Assembly: GCA_037355855.1 (NCBI GenBank) | Contig: CM074762.1 | Location: 4,464,001 to 4,528,000 of the forward strand | Length of the DNA stretch: 64,000 nt | Direction: 5' to 3' | Source: Pseudo-nitzschia pungens | Taxonomy: Eukaryota; Bacillariophyta; Bacillariophyceae; Bacillariales; Bacillariaceae | Shown: positions 22,175 through 33,784 of the stretch, piece after piece | Layout: every line of letters begins with the position of its first letter | How positions within the stretch are numbered: position 1 is the first letter of the stretch | Program-made: the position numbers and the translations under genes | The notes under the pieces: model-generated | The model's database searches: none | The model's input: only the letters and a program-made list of their open reading frames with translations | Told to the model about the DNA's origin: nothing

Positions 22175-25139
22175 GATCAGAAGGAAACCGAGTCTGTCGC
22201 ACGGAAGAAAGAGTTGCCGGAGCTGATTTGGTGGAGACATTGGCATGGCTCAAATCACTGACACTAGCATCATGACTGGAAGAGAAAGCAATTGCAGCAA
22301 CTCCAAGCCTCAATGCAGAGGCTGCATCTTCCCCACCACCGGCAGCAGGAACTGCAGTTGAGGACTCAGGAGAGGCCACAGGGAGGTCACCTGCCATGAC
22401 ATCATGGGGAGGGTCAGGAACTTCAGGGGGAACAACAGGAGAGATACCAGGGGAGGCATCAGTCTTGGCCACATGGGTAGGATCACCGCCAGGAGGAACA
22501 GCACCTGCAGGCGCTGAGGCCTGGACATCAGTGAGATTGGAAGTGCCGGTCGCTAAAGTATCCATAGATTGAGAGTCATCAAAGCCTCCACCACCACTGT
22601 CAGCACGGGCTTGGAGGTTAAAGTGCAAATCCAGATCAAAAGTGAGGTCTGGGGCAAGGTCAACTGACAAGTCATCATCAACAAGTTCCCAATCTCGTGC
22701 ATCCCCATCACCAAAAAAGGGAAGAGAGTCATCCTGCATTGGATCTGCAGCAGGTGCAGTTTCCACAACACAATTGACAGCAGCATCCCAATGGTAAGCT
22801 TCCATTTCAGTCAAGCACTCAGAAGAGAACCATTGTCTAACACAAGAACCATAATGAGCTTCCAGTATAATAGGCAGGAAAGACAACATGGCCATTGCTT
22901 CAGCCTTGGTAGTGATATTGTACAAAGCAAGGATCTCGCCTCGGTATGAACTGGTATCAACAGAAAGAAAAAGAGGCCATGACCAATTGTCACGGGTTCT
23001 GATGCCCAGAAGCACACTGCGCAGTGTCTTCAAACCCAGCCCTTGGCCCAAGTCAACTGGAAGATCAAGATCAACTACCCCCAAAACAGGAGCAGTTTCA
23101 TGGCTCTCAATAAATTTGGCTTGGCGGTGCTTAGCCTGGCGAACAGTCTTGAGCTTGGAGGGGGGAAGGGGTCTGTCAGAAGGATTGGTAGCTGTCTCAA
23201 TAAACTTGTAGAATTTACCATCAGGTAAAGAGGCAATGTCTGAAGGTTTGCAACGGTTGAACTGGGCTTTGAGGAGCTTAACAGTGTGGGCGCGCTTTGT
23301 TGCATCACATAAAACATGAGCAGCCAGAACCGGATTGGGATCAGGAGTTCTGGAGTTGTCAAGACTGATATTCTTCCTGATAACAGCAATAGGACATGCC
23401 TGAAACCTGGGATGAGTCTGAAGCAATTCGTTGTAGTGGTCAAGATCAAAACTCTGCATGTAAGATCCAAGGAGAAAGCCACAGGTGACAACAACTGGGG
23501 CCTGTATGTGGTCATATTTCAGCTCCATGTCACGGTCTCTGAGCCTCTGGAGCAATTGTGCTGAAAAGAGTTTCTCCAGGGAAGCACTGTGTCCCAAAAA
23601 GAAGCGTAGATGAGGGGCAGTTCTACTGCGAAGCCAGAGCTGAGCAACATACAATTCCAAGGTCTTCCTGTCAGGAAGTGTCGTCCAAAACTTAGTAACA
23701 GGCTTGGCCTTGGGGTTGAGCCTGGCTCTGGAGGGAAAAACATACAACACCAGGCGCTTGTCAACAGTCCATAGAAGATCCAAAGCTTCCTTGAGAGACT
23801 TGAGCAGCTCATCATATAGTTCCCCAGGGCGTTGTGACATCAACCTTGGAAGGGACAGAGTGACATAAGAACTATGAGAACACTTGGTGCCAGCAGTGAC
23901 ATCCACTGGAGCTCTAGAATCACTGGAGCAAACCCCTCGGCGTTGGAGGAAATGCCCAGCAGAGGAGGACAAGACAGTAGCATCACCACCACCAGGAAGA
24001 AAGGACACTGATTTGGAAGTGGAAGATTTGGAAGTGGAAGCATCATCAGCCACTGGTGGCGCAGGTGTAGGAGGGCGCTTCTTGAAATGCCAATGAGAAC
24101 CAAGCACCTGATTGGCTGCCAACCAAACTCTTCCTTCAGTGCTGGGCAAAAGGTTACCTTCACAATACAGGTCATCAAAACACTCAGGAGACATCTTGGC
24201 CAAACCAATAAGACATCTCTTCAGAGCATGGCCTGAAGGTTGCTTGGTCCAGTCTGCAGAGGCTTGAAAGCAGAGAGAAGCAAGGGAAACCAGGGACTCC
24301 ACAGAAGCAGTTCTCCACTCAGGGTTGTCAGGAAAAGCTTGAGCATATGCTGGAGGGATGGCAGACTGACAGACATCATGGATGGATTTCTTGTCATTCC
24401 CATCTTTCTTGCTGAAGAAGTGAGTGGGACTAGGACACCCAGTCCATAGCCGGGATCCTGCTGGAGTTTTACGAAGAGTGTGGATAGGGGTGGGAATGGA
24501 AGCACGACCAGTAAAAGGCCCCTTACCGTAGAAGCACCAGAGGAAGGAATCTGAGTGAGCTTTGTTGGCAGCAGCCAGGGCTTTCTTGCGCAGGGCATGT
24601 CGCTCTGCAGACGGTGTGTCAGAAAGAAATGCAAGAGTAGCTTGTTTCAGACTAGACTTGGAAGGAGAGACCTTGGAAGGAGGGTGCTTAGAGTCTGAGT
24701 GCTCAGAGCCTGGCTGGCCATCCCTAGACGTCGCACTGTTGGACTTTCCACTGTTGGACTTTCCACTGTTGGGCTTCCCACTGTTGGACGTCCCACTGTT
24801 GGAATTTCCACTGTTGGACTTCCCACTGTCAGACGTCCCACTGTCGGACTGCCCACTGCCTGAATGCCCTGTGTCTGAATGCCCAGTGCCTGACTGCTCA
24901 GTGCTCATATCAACATCATCTAGTGCACCAGTAGACACAGCAGAAGTGAAGGACATATCATCATCAGAAGGGAGTGAATCCCTAGCTGTACGGGGAGAGG
25001 GAGGGGGAGAGGGAGTAGCCTGAAGAACGGAACCAGCAGGTAGTCGGCGGGAAGGGGTCCCCGTAAAGGCGCGTTTGTTTGAAGGAGTGTTAGCCAAGGG
25101 AGACCTTTTTCGCCTGGAAGCTGGCGGGGGGGGAGGCAT
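22167..25139 (-). CDS. LINE ORF1, Gag-like protein of unknown fold (copy B)
   Basis: About 990 aa from ATG 25,139 (MPPPPPASRRKR). The frame is open another 63 codons upstream to 25,328, and part of that upstream reading (VQT, then VVAAVPCF) is also conserved in copies A and C, so a longer form is possible. The N-terminal quarter is basic and disordered and contains a five-residue repeat of the form SNSGK/SNSGT (plus-strand 24,730-24,900). The middle and C-terminal parts are conserved between copies, for example TRLWTGCPSPTHFFSKK, RPGELYDELLKSLKEALDLL and FNRCKPSDIASLPDGKFYKF. An acidic stretch (DGDARDWELVDDD) precedes a Pro-Ala-Ser-rich end. I recognise no RRM, zinc knuckle or coiled coil. 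A role as RNP-forming protein is inferred from position. Confidence 0.85.
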   Translation of the reverse strand: MPPPPPASRRKRSPLANTPSNKRAFTGTPSRRLPAGSVLQATPSPPPSPRTARDSLPSDDDMSFTSAVSTGALDDVDMSTEQSGTGHSDTGHSGSGQSDSGTSDSGKSNSGNSNSGTSNSGKPNSGKSNSGKSNSATSRDGQPGSEHSDSKHPPSKVSPSKSSLKQATLAFLSDTPSAERHALRKKALAAANKAHSDSFLWCFYGKGPFTGRASIPTPIHTLRKTPAGSRLWTGCPSPTHFFSKKDGNDKKSIHDVCQSAIPPAYAQAFPDNPEWRTASVESLVSLASLCFQASADWTKQPSGHALKRCLIGLAKMSPECFDDLYCEGNLLPSTEGRVWLAANQVLGSHWHFKKRPPTPAPPVADDASTSKSSTSKSVSFLPGGGDATVLSSSAGHFLQRRGVCSSDSRAPVDVTAGTKCSHSSYVTLSLPRLMSQRPGELYDELLKSLKEALDLLWTVDKRLVLYVFPSRARLNPKAKPVTKFWTTLPDRKTLELYVAQLWLRSRTAPHLRFFLGHSASLEKLFSAQLLQRLRDRDMELKYDHIQAPVVVTCGFLLGSYMQSFDLDHYNELLQTHPRFQACPIAVIRKNISLDNSRTPDPNPVLAAHVLCDATKRAHTVKLLKAQFNRCKPSDIASLPDGKFYKFIETATNPSDRPLPPSKLKTVRQAKHRQAKFIESHETAPVLGVVDLDLPVDLGQGLGLKTLRSVLLGIRTRDNWSWPLFLSVDTSSYRGEILALYNITTKAEAMAMLSFLPIILEAHYGSCVRQWFSSECLTEMEAYHWDAAVNCVVETAPAADPMQDDSLPFFGDGDARDWELVDDDLSVDLAPDLTFDLDLHFNLQARADSGGGGFDDSQSMDTLATGTSNLTDVQASAPAGAVPPGGDPTHVAKTDASPGISPVVPPEVPDPPHDVMAGDLPVASPESSTAVPAAGGGEDAASALRLGVAAIAFSSSHDASVSDLSHANVSTKSAPATLSSVRQTRFPSDHG

Positions 25140-26754
25140 GGTGGGGCTAGTATCGTCTGAATAGGCGTGTTGGCTCGGGCGCTGGTAGGCTGTCAGTGTT
25201 AACCTGTATGGATATATACAGATGGGTGTAGCCTGGAAACAGGGTACAGCAGCAACAACAAGGGTAACCTTGGTCTGGACAAGGAAAAGGTCCCTGGGGA
25301 TCCAAAAAATATACTGGAGCACACCCACAAAAGTAACCAGGGAACTTGGAAATTTTTGCTAAAAAACAAGCAAAATTTGTCTCACACTTGGAGCCCAAAA
25401 AACTCTGCGCGTGGAAGAGGAAGAACTCTGCAAAATGTGTAGGCTTGTACTCTAGGCTTGTACTCGTACTGTATTACTCGTAGCGTGAAAATTGTGCAAA
25501 TTTGAACAATTTTGCACCTACTGCAAATCTGGTACTCGTACTGTACTCGTAGCTTGAAAATTGTGCAAGTTTGAACAATTTTTCAACCACTGATTGAAGT
25601 CGTAGTAGCTTGCACTAACACTGCAAATTCGAATCGGATACGGTTCGAATTGAAATACAGCAGCCCCAGGGAAGCTTGGACCTTGAAAACAGGGGCTTTA
25701 GTAGGAACACTTAGGGACCGGGGGATATCAATGGCAGGGCACACTTAAAAGGCTCAGGAGGGAACTTGAAGTTCAAACTCGCGAGTACTTATAAGTGGAA
25801 ACAGTATCCAGGGGCAATTGGCTTGAAAACAGGTACCTTGAGCGAGACACTTAGGGACCAGAGAAGCTGCGTGCTTGAAAACAGGGCTTTAGTAGCAACA
25901 CCTAGGGACCAGGGGGAGACTTGTATCTTGAAAAGAGTGTCGAACTTGAAGTTCAAGTTGGGGTTGCTTAATAGCGAAAACACTTAGGGAGCAGGGAGCT
26001 CGCAAACACTTAGGGACCAGGGGAGCTGCTTGCCTGAAAACAGGGGCTGTAGTAGAAAGACCGAGGGACCAGGGGGAGGCTTGTGTCTTGAAAACAGTGT
26101 CAAACTTGAAGTTCAAGTTGGGGTTGCTTAATAGCGAAAACACTTAGGGATCAGGGGACTCGCGAGCACTTAGGGACCAGGGGAATTGTAGTCTTGAAAA
26201 CAAGGGGCGATAGTAACTGTAGTCTTGGAAACAAGAGTGCAATAAGTAGAAGGTACTTAGGAAACAGTTGGTCTTGGCTTGAAAACAGATGTAGTAGGGG
26301 GAGCCTTAAGCGAAAACACTTATAGACTAGGGGGCTTGGCTAGGAAACAGGGGTACTCTTAAGTGATAAACACTTAAGGAGTAGTGGGCAATTGGCTTGA
26401 AAATAAAGGGGGAACTGGAAGATATGCTCGCGTGAACTTGCAAATACTTAAGGATCAGTGAGTAGGAACCTTCTAGAAGGGGGGTGTATATGTGTTCAAT
26501 CTTGAAGAATGTAGAACGTTAAGTGGGTTCGATCTGGAAGAATGTAGAACGTTAAGTGGGTATCACTTAAGGGGCTTGAAAGACTGTATAGCGTTAAATA
26601 ATAAGGTAGCTTGAAAACAGATCGAAAAACAAACGGAGCTCGGAGACAAAGCGAATCAGCTGTAGAAATTAGTACTGGAAGTTCTGTAGAAATTATGTGT
26701 CCTTGTTTGCTCGTTGCTGCCGAAGCGATCGACCGACCGGCAGGGAAGCAAGCA
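25140..26754 (-). other. 5' leader of LINE copy B
   Basis: No gene. On the minus strand this region has CCTAAGTGTTTTCGCTAT, CTTAAGTGTTTATCACTTAAG and similar dyads at irregular 40-90 bp spacing. They alternate with CTGTTTTCAAG blocks and with CTTGAACTTCAAGTTCGAC, itself a palindrome (25,943-25,962 and 26,104-26,122). The leader ends at the junction with copy 2 of the segmental duplication. Confidence 0.7.
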
Positions 26755-26838
26755 ATGATCCTGCTCTCCTCCGAGGAACTTCTGCCTTTATATTGTCACC
26801 CAATACCTCCACCAAAGTCTACTTCATTGTTCCTTACT

Positions 26839-27381
26839 TGTAAAGATTTCGCTTGTCAGCAAAACAGGGAGAGCAGCAAGAACAGTACAGCACGAAGTGC
26901 TGGCAATTGGTTAGACTACAGAGGATACTGTTCAAACACTGTTGCATATACCATGAGCACACTAGCTACCACTCTAGAGGTACATTAGAGGTATCAAAAT
27001 AGGTGCCGGGCATGATGTGTTGTTCTAGAGGCTTTTAAAGTGGTTGAATTCCGAAGAGTGAGAACTTCTCCTTCGACAGATTGTTCCGGTACAGAGAACA
27101 TGGATCGGATCCATATTCTTCAATATGTCGGTAAAGGGTCAGGGTACGTAGGTACAGTACTTAATTCAACGTACTGACCATACCTTCTACTTACACCCCA
27201 TAGATGATCCGGTACTGTAGTGTACACACTGTACACTGTAGCACTGTACGCGATCATATCTTGTGTGCTATGCACTTGCCACTGCAGGGCTGGGGACATG
27301 GTTCTAGTACAAATCGTACATGTTGACCATACCCCACATTTGTAGCATCATTGCATAATATCGAGGTGAAATATCTTCATA
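26839..27381 (+). mobile_element. MITE-like insert 1 (second copy)
   Basis: Counterpart of 11,173-11,715 with identical ends and TACT flanks. It was carried along in the segmental duplication rather than inserted independently. Confidence 0.75.
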
Positions 27382-28064
27382 TACTGGTTGTAATTTTGTC
27401 AGTGGCTCACCTGAGGATCAGTCTTCTTATTGGAGTGAACTGGCTGGCATCATTGGGGTTCTCACTTGTTGCACTGCTCTGGTGGATCTATTTGGTATTG
27501 CCTCTGGCTCTATCACCATTGCCCTTGATGGTGACATGGCTCTCAAACAGGCCCAGGAATCCTGGCTTTGGTTATTTCCCAGAAATCTTTTGATTATGTC
27601 TATATCATCTGAACCATGCTCTCTACTCTTCCAACCTCTGTTAAGTTCTGGTGGTTTCAGGGTCACCAAGCTGGTCTTTTTCTTGACTGGTGGGCCCTTT
27701 GCAATCATCAGGTTGATGGCATGGCCAAGGCTTTTCTCTCTGTCCATAGAGCTTCTACCTACCACTATCCCAGACTTGTGTTTGAGCCCTGGGCATTCTG
27801 GCTTAATGGTTCCAAGTGCTCTCGTTTTGACCAGAATGCCCTGCATGTTGCCATTTCTGGCCCTCCTCTTCTCCAATACTGGCAGACCCACCATGATATC
27901 CCTATTCCTCAACCTGTTTTGAGCTCCATCCATTGGTGTGTTGATCAGTCTGCCTTCCAGCGTCTCCCTCCTGGCATGCAAAGGTGGTTTGTCAAGTTTG
28001 CTTCTGGCTGCATTGGTGTTGCCAACCAGCTCCTTCACTACCAGCATCAGGATCACTCTAGGTG

Positions 28065-28580
28065 TATGAAGATATTTCACCTCAATATTATGCTACTTAC
28101 TGTCGGGGTATGGTCATTGTGTACGATTTGTACTATAACCAGATACCCAGCCCCTGCAGTTAGTTGACAAGCAAGCAAGTTTAGCGAGTGCACTGATCAA
28201 GTACAGTAATACAGTGTACAGCACGTACGCTACAGTACTGGTGCTACAGGTGTCAATGAAAGGTATGGTCAGTACATTGAATTAAGTACTGGACCTACGT
28301 ACCCTGACCCTTTACCGACATATGGAACAATTATTTGGAGCTCCGTACGGAAGCTCTCACTCTTTGGAATTCAGTCAGTTTAAAAAGCCTATAGAACAAC
28401 ACATTATGCCCGGCGTCGATACTTGACATCTCTAACGTACCTCTAGAGTGGTAGCTAGTGTGCTCATGGTATATGCAACAAGTGTTTGAACTGTATCCTC
28501 TGTAGTCTCACTATTTGCCAGCACTCCATGCTGTATTATTGTTGCTGCTATCTCTATTGTCAATGGACAAATATCATTAC
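28065..28580 (-). mobile_element. MITE-like insert 2 (second copy)
   Basis: Counterpart of 12,399-12,914, flanked by AGGTG. It is inverted relative to insert 1. Confidence 0.75.
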
Positions 28581-29690
28581 AGGTGCCTGTTGTGCGATAC
28601 AGACAACAAGAAGGTCTTTCATGTGCTCTCCTGCAAGGACCCTGGGGCTATCAAGCACAGTGTAGTATCTGCCGTCAAGGGTCCTCTACAGCAGAGGAGG
28701 CTTGAGGCTCAGCAGACTGATCCATCCTTGGTTGCTGCCATAGTGGATCTTCTCAGGTTTGTCAGGGCAGGAGCATTTATCCATCATCTTTTCCCCCTGC
28801 AATTGCTTCTGCTGTCAGAGCTCAACGACAAATTGGTTGGCATAACTGGCTTTTGGGTAGGTGGTCTCCTCTCTGGCATCGCATCCAGGCTGATTACTAC
28901 TCCCAAATTGGAAGCAAGCGCTCCCCATCAGTTCTTTCTCAGTTGCTGGGATCTTTGGACATATTGGAATGAACAACTCAATGGTCCTGGGGGAACACCT
29001 GAGGCTAAACAACATCAATTCCTTGATGCTCCTATTTCATCCAAAGTGGCCATTGGTGCAGCTGTTGCTCTTCCCCAGTCTCACTCCCTTCTACGAACCC
29101 TTCTCCAACTCTTTCAAGGATATACCGTCACTGCCAAGAGGCAATGGCTTGCAACAATCCATCTTGCCAGGAAACACTTTGCAGCACCTGTCCAACCAGT
29201 GCAGCCACACCTTCAGGAGGCTGCTCTGCTGTGTGCTTGGCTTAGTGGATCTTAGGGGTGCTTCCACCCTGAGACTTGTTGTTTTCCACTCTTCTCCTGC
29301 TTCCCATCCAGTGCCATATTCTTTTTCTTGATCTTGGGAATTCTCCCACTATCTTCCTTTCCACTTCACTTTTTCTCAAATCCCTCTTTTGTGGGCCTTG
29401 TTTTCTTTCTTTCCCTGCTTGTTGTTCAAGGTTTGGTTGAAAAATTGTCGTTCTACCACTTGGGGTCCTGACTCTTTGATGGAGGCGATGTTGAAGTCTG
29501 CTTATTGACTGAGTAATTTAGTTCCACCTTCGGTGGTTAAAGTTACCTAAATATGTACTTCGTATATTGTTATTATGATTGATTGAGGCGACGTTAAAGT
29601 CTGCTTGTTACAGACTGATTAATATAGCGCCTTTGGTGGTTAAATTTAGTTAAATAAGTATATTAATTAATTAATGAAGTCTAAAATTTC

Positions 29691-32600
29691 AACAATTTGC
29701 GCATCGCGCATTTTGTCCGACGTTCCGATGTTCCAGTACTAAAAATACGTAGATTTCTACACAACTTTACCATGTGATATCTCGCTTCCTTTTACACCCC
29801 CAATCACAACCCCAGGACCTACACATACTAACAGCGACCTTGCCTCTTTGATTCTGCTATTTGTTCAGTTGCTTGCTGCTTTGTTTCGGCTGCTTTGGTG
29901 CCTATTCACCATTGCCATCGATCGGCAACAGCAGCACCACCACCAAAACCGACACATAATTTTCTACAGCACTTCCAGTACAGATTCTACCGTACAGCAA
30001 AACCGACAACAACGTTGTATTTCTGCTTCGATCTGTTTCCCAGCTCCATTCCAAGGCCCTTAAGTATATCTCATACTTAATGTTCTACACTGTTTCCAAG
30101 CTGCTTAAGTGATTCTCACTTAATGTTCTACATTCTTCGAAGTTCCTTGCTGAGTCCTCTTAAGTCTTTTCAAGTCGAAGTTCACGAACAGCCCCTTCCA
30201 CTGTAGGAATATTTCTACAAGAAATTCCAGCTGTCATCTGTTTTCAAGTCCATTGCCCTGCTGGACTATAAGTGTTTTCACTTATGGTCCTACTGTTTCT
30301 GGACCCAAGCCCCAAAGCCGCTAAGTACAGCTCGCTTATGGCTCGACTACCTACATATACCTCCCAGATGTACTGTATAAATGTCATCTGTTTTCAAGTC
30401 TACTGCCCTGATGGACCCTAAGTGTTTTCGCTTAGGGTCCTACTGTTTCCTGACCCAAGCCCCAAAGCCACTAAGTACAGTTTGCTTAAGGCTCCACCAC
30501 CTACATAACCCTCTCAGGTGTACAGTATAATTGTCATCTACAATTTGCGCGAAGCGCATTTTGTCCGACGTTCCGATGTTCCAGTACTAAAAATACGTAG
30601 ATTTCTACACAACTTTACCATGCGATATCTCGCTCCCTTATACACCCCCAATCACAACCCCAGGACCTACATGTATTAACCAAGACCTGCGCTCTTCGTT
30701 TCTGCTATCGGTTCAGTTGCTGGATGCTTCGTTTGGTTGCTTTGGTTGCCAATTCACCACTCGGCGGCCGATCAAGCAGCAGCAGCAGCAGCAAACCGAC
30801 ACATAATTTTCTACAGCACTTCCAGTACAGATTCTACCGTACAGCAAAACCGACAACAACGTTGTATTTCTGCTTCGATCTGTTTCCCAGCTCCATTCCA
30901 AGGCCCTTAAGTATATCTTATACTTAATGTTCTACACTGTTTCCAAGCTGCTTAAGTGATTCTCACTTAATGTTCTACATTCTTCGAAGTTCCTTGCTGA
31001 GTCCTCTTAAGTCTTTTCAAGTCGAAGTTCACGAACAGCCCCTTCCACTGTAGGAATCTTTTTCTAAAAAAGAAATTCTGTCATCTGTTTTCAAGTCCAT
31101 TGCCCTGCTGGACCCTAAGTGTTTTCACTTATGGTCCTACTGTTTCTTGACCCAAGCCCCAAAGCCGCTAAGTACAGTTTGCTTAAGGCTCCACCACCTA
31201 CATAACCCTCTCAGGTGTACTGTATAAATGTCATCTGTTTCCAAGTCTACTGCCCTGATGGACCCTAAGTGTTTTCGCTTATGGTCCTACTGTTTCCTGA
31301 CCCAAGCCCTAAAACCACTAAGTACAGTTTGCTTAAGGCTCCCCTACCTACATATACCTCTCAGATGCATTCTTCAACTGTCATCTGTTTTCAAGTCTAC
31401 TGCCCTGATGGACCATAAGTGTTTTCGCTTATGGTCCTACTGTTTCCTTACCCAAGCCCCAAAGCCGCTAAGTACAGCTTGCTTAAGGCTCTCCTACCTA
31501 CATATACCTCTCAGATGCACACTTCAACTGTCATCTGTTTTCAAGTCTACTGCCCTGCTGGACCATAAGTGTTCTCACTTAAGGTCCTACTATTTCCTGA
31601 CCCAAGCCCCAAAGCCGCTAAGTACAGCTTGCTTAAGGCTCTCCTACCTACATAACTCTCTCAGATGCACACTTCAACTGTCATCTGTTTTCAAGTCTAC
31701 TGCCCTGATAGTCCATAATTGTTTTTGATTATGGACCTACTGTTTTTATGACCCAAGCCCCAAAGCTGCTAAGTACATGTTACTTAACGCACCACCACCT
31801 ACATATACCCCTCCAGTTCACAGTACAGCAGAGACCTGTTTTCAAGCCTACAGCCCTGATGGTCCATAAGTGTTTTCACTTAAAGGCCCTGTTTCCAAGC
31901 TACTACAGGAGAGCAAGTTCAAGTTCGAACAGAAGGCCAGCTGTTACGAATTTGAATTTGGTAGTAGGCTCCACCGCCTCTACGTGTTTCTGGCTACTAC
32001 TAAGTTCGAACAGGAGGACAGCTGTTCTGAATTTGGTAGTAGGCTCTGTACTTTATGTACCATACAGTGGTAAGGAATGTGGTTCGGGATGTGTTTGGGG
32101 ATGACTACTCGCATTACTGGTGATGCTGCAATCCAGCATTCAGAGAGGAGTTTTGCTTTTGTACGCTGACCACTAGCATTACAGATACCATGTATCTAGT
32201 CAGGGTTTTGCTTGTGTCAGCTGACCACTAGCATTACGGATGCTGCACACCAGCATTGGAGGGACAGTTTTGCTTGTGTCTTTCCCTTTCACGTTCTTGT
32301 TACCCCGTTTCCTGTACGCTTTGCAACAGCAGTGTCTGTTGTGCTCTGGACTGGTTCGTTTTTTTCCTGTTTCTTACCAAGGTTCGTTTGCAAAATAGCC
32401 GTCCTTACAACCTGGGGCCTATTCCCCATGGTTGAGGCGGCGCGTCGTTCTACAACTTGGGGCCTAACCTCTCTTCGATTGAGGCGACGATAAAGTCTGG
32501 TTACAGACTGAGTAGCTTTTAACCACCTTCGGTGGATTTTCCTACTTAAATAAGTATATTATTATTATTATTATACAGTATAATTGTCATCTGTTTTCAA

Positions 32601-33765
32601 GTCTACTGCCCTGATGGACCATAAGTGTTCTCGCTTAAGGTCCTACTGTTTTTTGACCCAAGTCCCAAAGCCGCTAAGTACAGTTCGCTTAAGGCTCTCC
32701 TACCTACATAACCCTCTCAGATGCACACTTCAACTGTCATCTGTTTTCAAGTCTACTGCCTTCTGGACCATAAGTGTTTTCGCTTATGGTCCTACTGTTT
32801 TTTGACCCAAGCCCCAAAGCCGCTAAGTACAGCTTGCTTAAGGCTCTCCTACCTACATAACCCTCTCAGATGCACACTTCAACTGTCATCTGTTTTCAAG
32901 TCTACTGCCCTGATACTCCATAAGTGTTTTCGATTATGGACCTACTGTTTTTCTGACCCAAGCCCTAAGTACATGTTACTTAACGTTTCACCACCTACAT
33001 ATACCCCGCCAGTTCACAGTACAGCTGTGATCTGTTTTCAAGCCTATAGCCCTGATGGTATTCAAGTGTTATCACTTAGAGCCCTTGTTTCCAAGCTACT
33101 ATGACGTTCTAACAGGAGGACAGCAGCAGATGTCCTCAGCAGCAGCTGTTACGAATTTGGTAGTAGGCTCCACTGCCTCTAAGTGTTGAGCAGTACACGG
33201 TACCTTACACGAGCATTACCTGGGAAATTTTGCCCGTGTTCTTTTGATGTACCATACGGTACGGTACCGGAATGTGTTTGGGGATGAATACTCGCATTAC
33301 TGATGCTGCAATCCAGCATTCAGAGAGGAGTTTTGCTTTTGTACGCTGACCACTAGCATTACAAATACTATGTATCTAAGCAAGGGTTTTGCTTGTGTAA
33401 GCTAACCATTAGCATTACGGATGCTGCTCACCAGCATTGGAGGGACAGTTTTGCTTGTGTCTTTCCCTTTCACATTCTTGTCACCCGTCTCTTGTACGCT
33501 TTGCAACAGCAGTGTCTGTTGTGCTCTGGACTGGTTCGTTTTTTTTCCTGTCTCTTACCAAGGTTCGTTTGCAAAATAGTCGTCTTTACAACCTGGGGCA
33601 TAATCCCCCATGGTTGAGGCGGCGCGTCGTTCTACAACTTGGGGCCTAACCTCTCTTCGATTGAGGCGACGATAAAGTCTGGTTACAGACTGAGTAGCTT
33701 TTAACCACCTTTGGTGGATTTTCCTACTTAAATAAGTATATTATTATTATTATTATTATTATTCA
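29691..33765 (+). mobile_element. Non-autonomous LINE derivative Y (second copy), interrupted by Z
   Basis: Y begins AACAATTTGCGCATCGCGC and ends in a run of about ten TTA units. It is flanked by the 19-bp duplication TAATGAAGTCTAAAATTTC at 29,672-29,690 and 33,766-33,784. Without Z and its duplicated target it would be about 2.02 kb. It has no protein-coding capacity. The 3' TTA tail and long duplication are the marks of target-primed reverse transcription. Confidence 0.9.
30540..32573 (+). mobile_element. Non-autonomous LINE derivative Z nested in Y
   Basis: A 2,034-bp full-length relative of Y starts ACAATTTGCGCGAAGCGCAT and ends in five to six TTA units. It lies between two copies of TACAGTATAATTGTCATCT (30,521-30,539 and 32,574-32,592). 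In the first copy of the block (around 14,855-14,873) that target occurs once and uninterrupted, which proves the insertion. The interior has five or so hairpin-bearing units of about 150 bp (31,080-31,880), then a 3' module with GATTGAGGCGACG and ACCACCTTCGGTGG. No ORF. Confidence 0.93.
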
Positions 33766-33784
33766 TAATGAAGTCTAAAATTTC

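Larger units (their letters stand above)
16031..26754 (-). mobile_element. LINE-like non-LTR retrotransposon, copy B, both ORFs open
   Basis: Minus-strand element of about 10.7 kb. The 3' end is at about 16,031 (AATAATAATAATATACG on the plus strand, the complement of a TTA-repeat tail), and both ORFs are uninterrupted. Compared with copy C, the first 250 or so bases of the leader are missing. At 26,755 the sequence jumps from leader (GGCAGGGAAGCAAGCA) straight into the middle of LINE X. It is therefore 5'-truncated or was cut by a rearrangement. Endonuclease, reverse transcriptase, RNase H and a zinc motif place it among APE-type LINEs that carry RNase H. I do not assign a clade. Confidence 0.92.
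26755..29671 (+). mobile_element. LINE copy X, second copy (ORF2 3' fragment with two MITE-like inserts)
   Basis: Base-for-base counterpart of 11,089-14,005. ORF2-derived blocks are at 26,755-26,838, 27,382-28,064 and 28,581-29,256. The inserts sit at 26,839-27,381 and 28,065-28,580, with the same TACT and AGGTG duplications. The coding blocks are broken by the inserts and cannot yield a working protein. Confidence 0.88.
26755..33765. repeat. Segmental duplication, copy 2 (X fragment, Y and nested Z)
   Basis: Same orientation as 11,089-16,030. It begins in mid-ORF2 of X at ATGATCCTGCTCTCC, lacking the first 96 bases of X found in copy 1. It continues through X's tail and Y, and includes the extra nested element Z (30,540-32,573). 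Unlike copy 1, it retains Y's right target-site duplication and the host sequence beyond. Confidence 0.92.
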
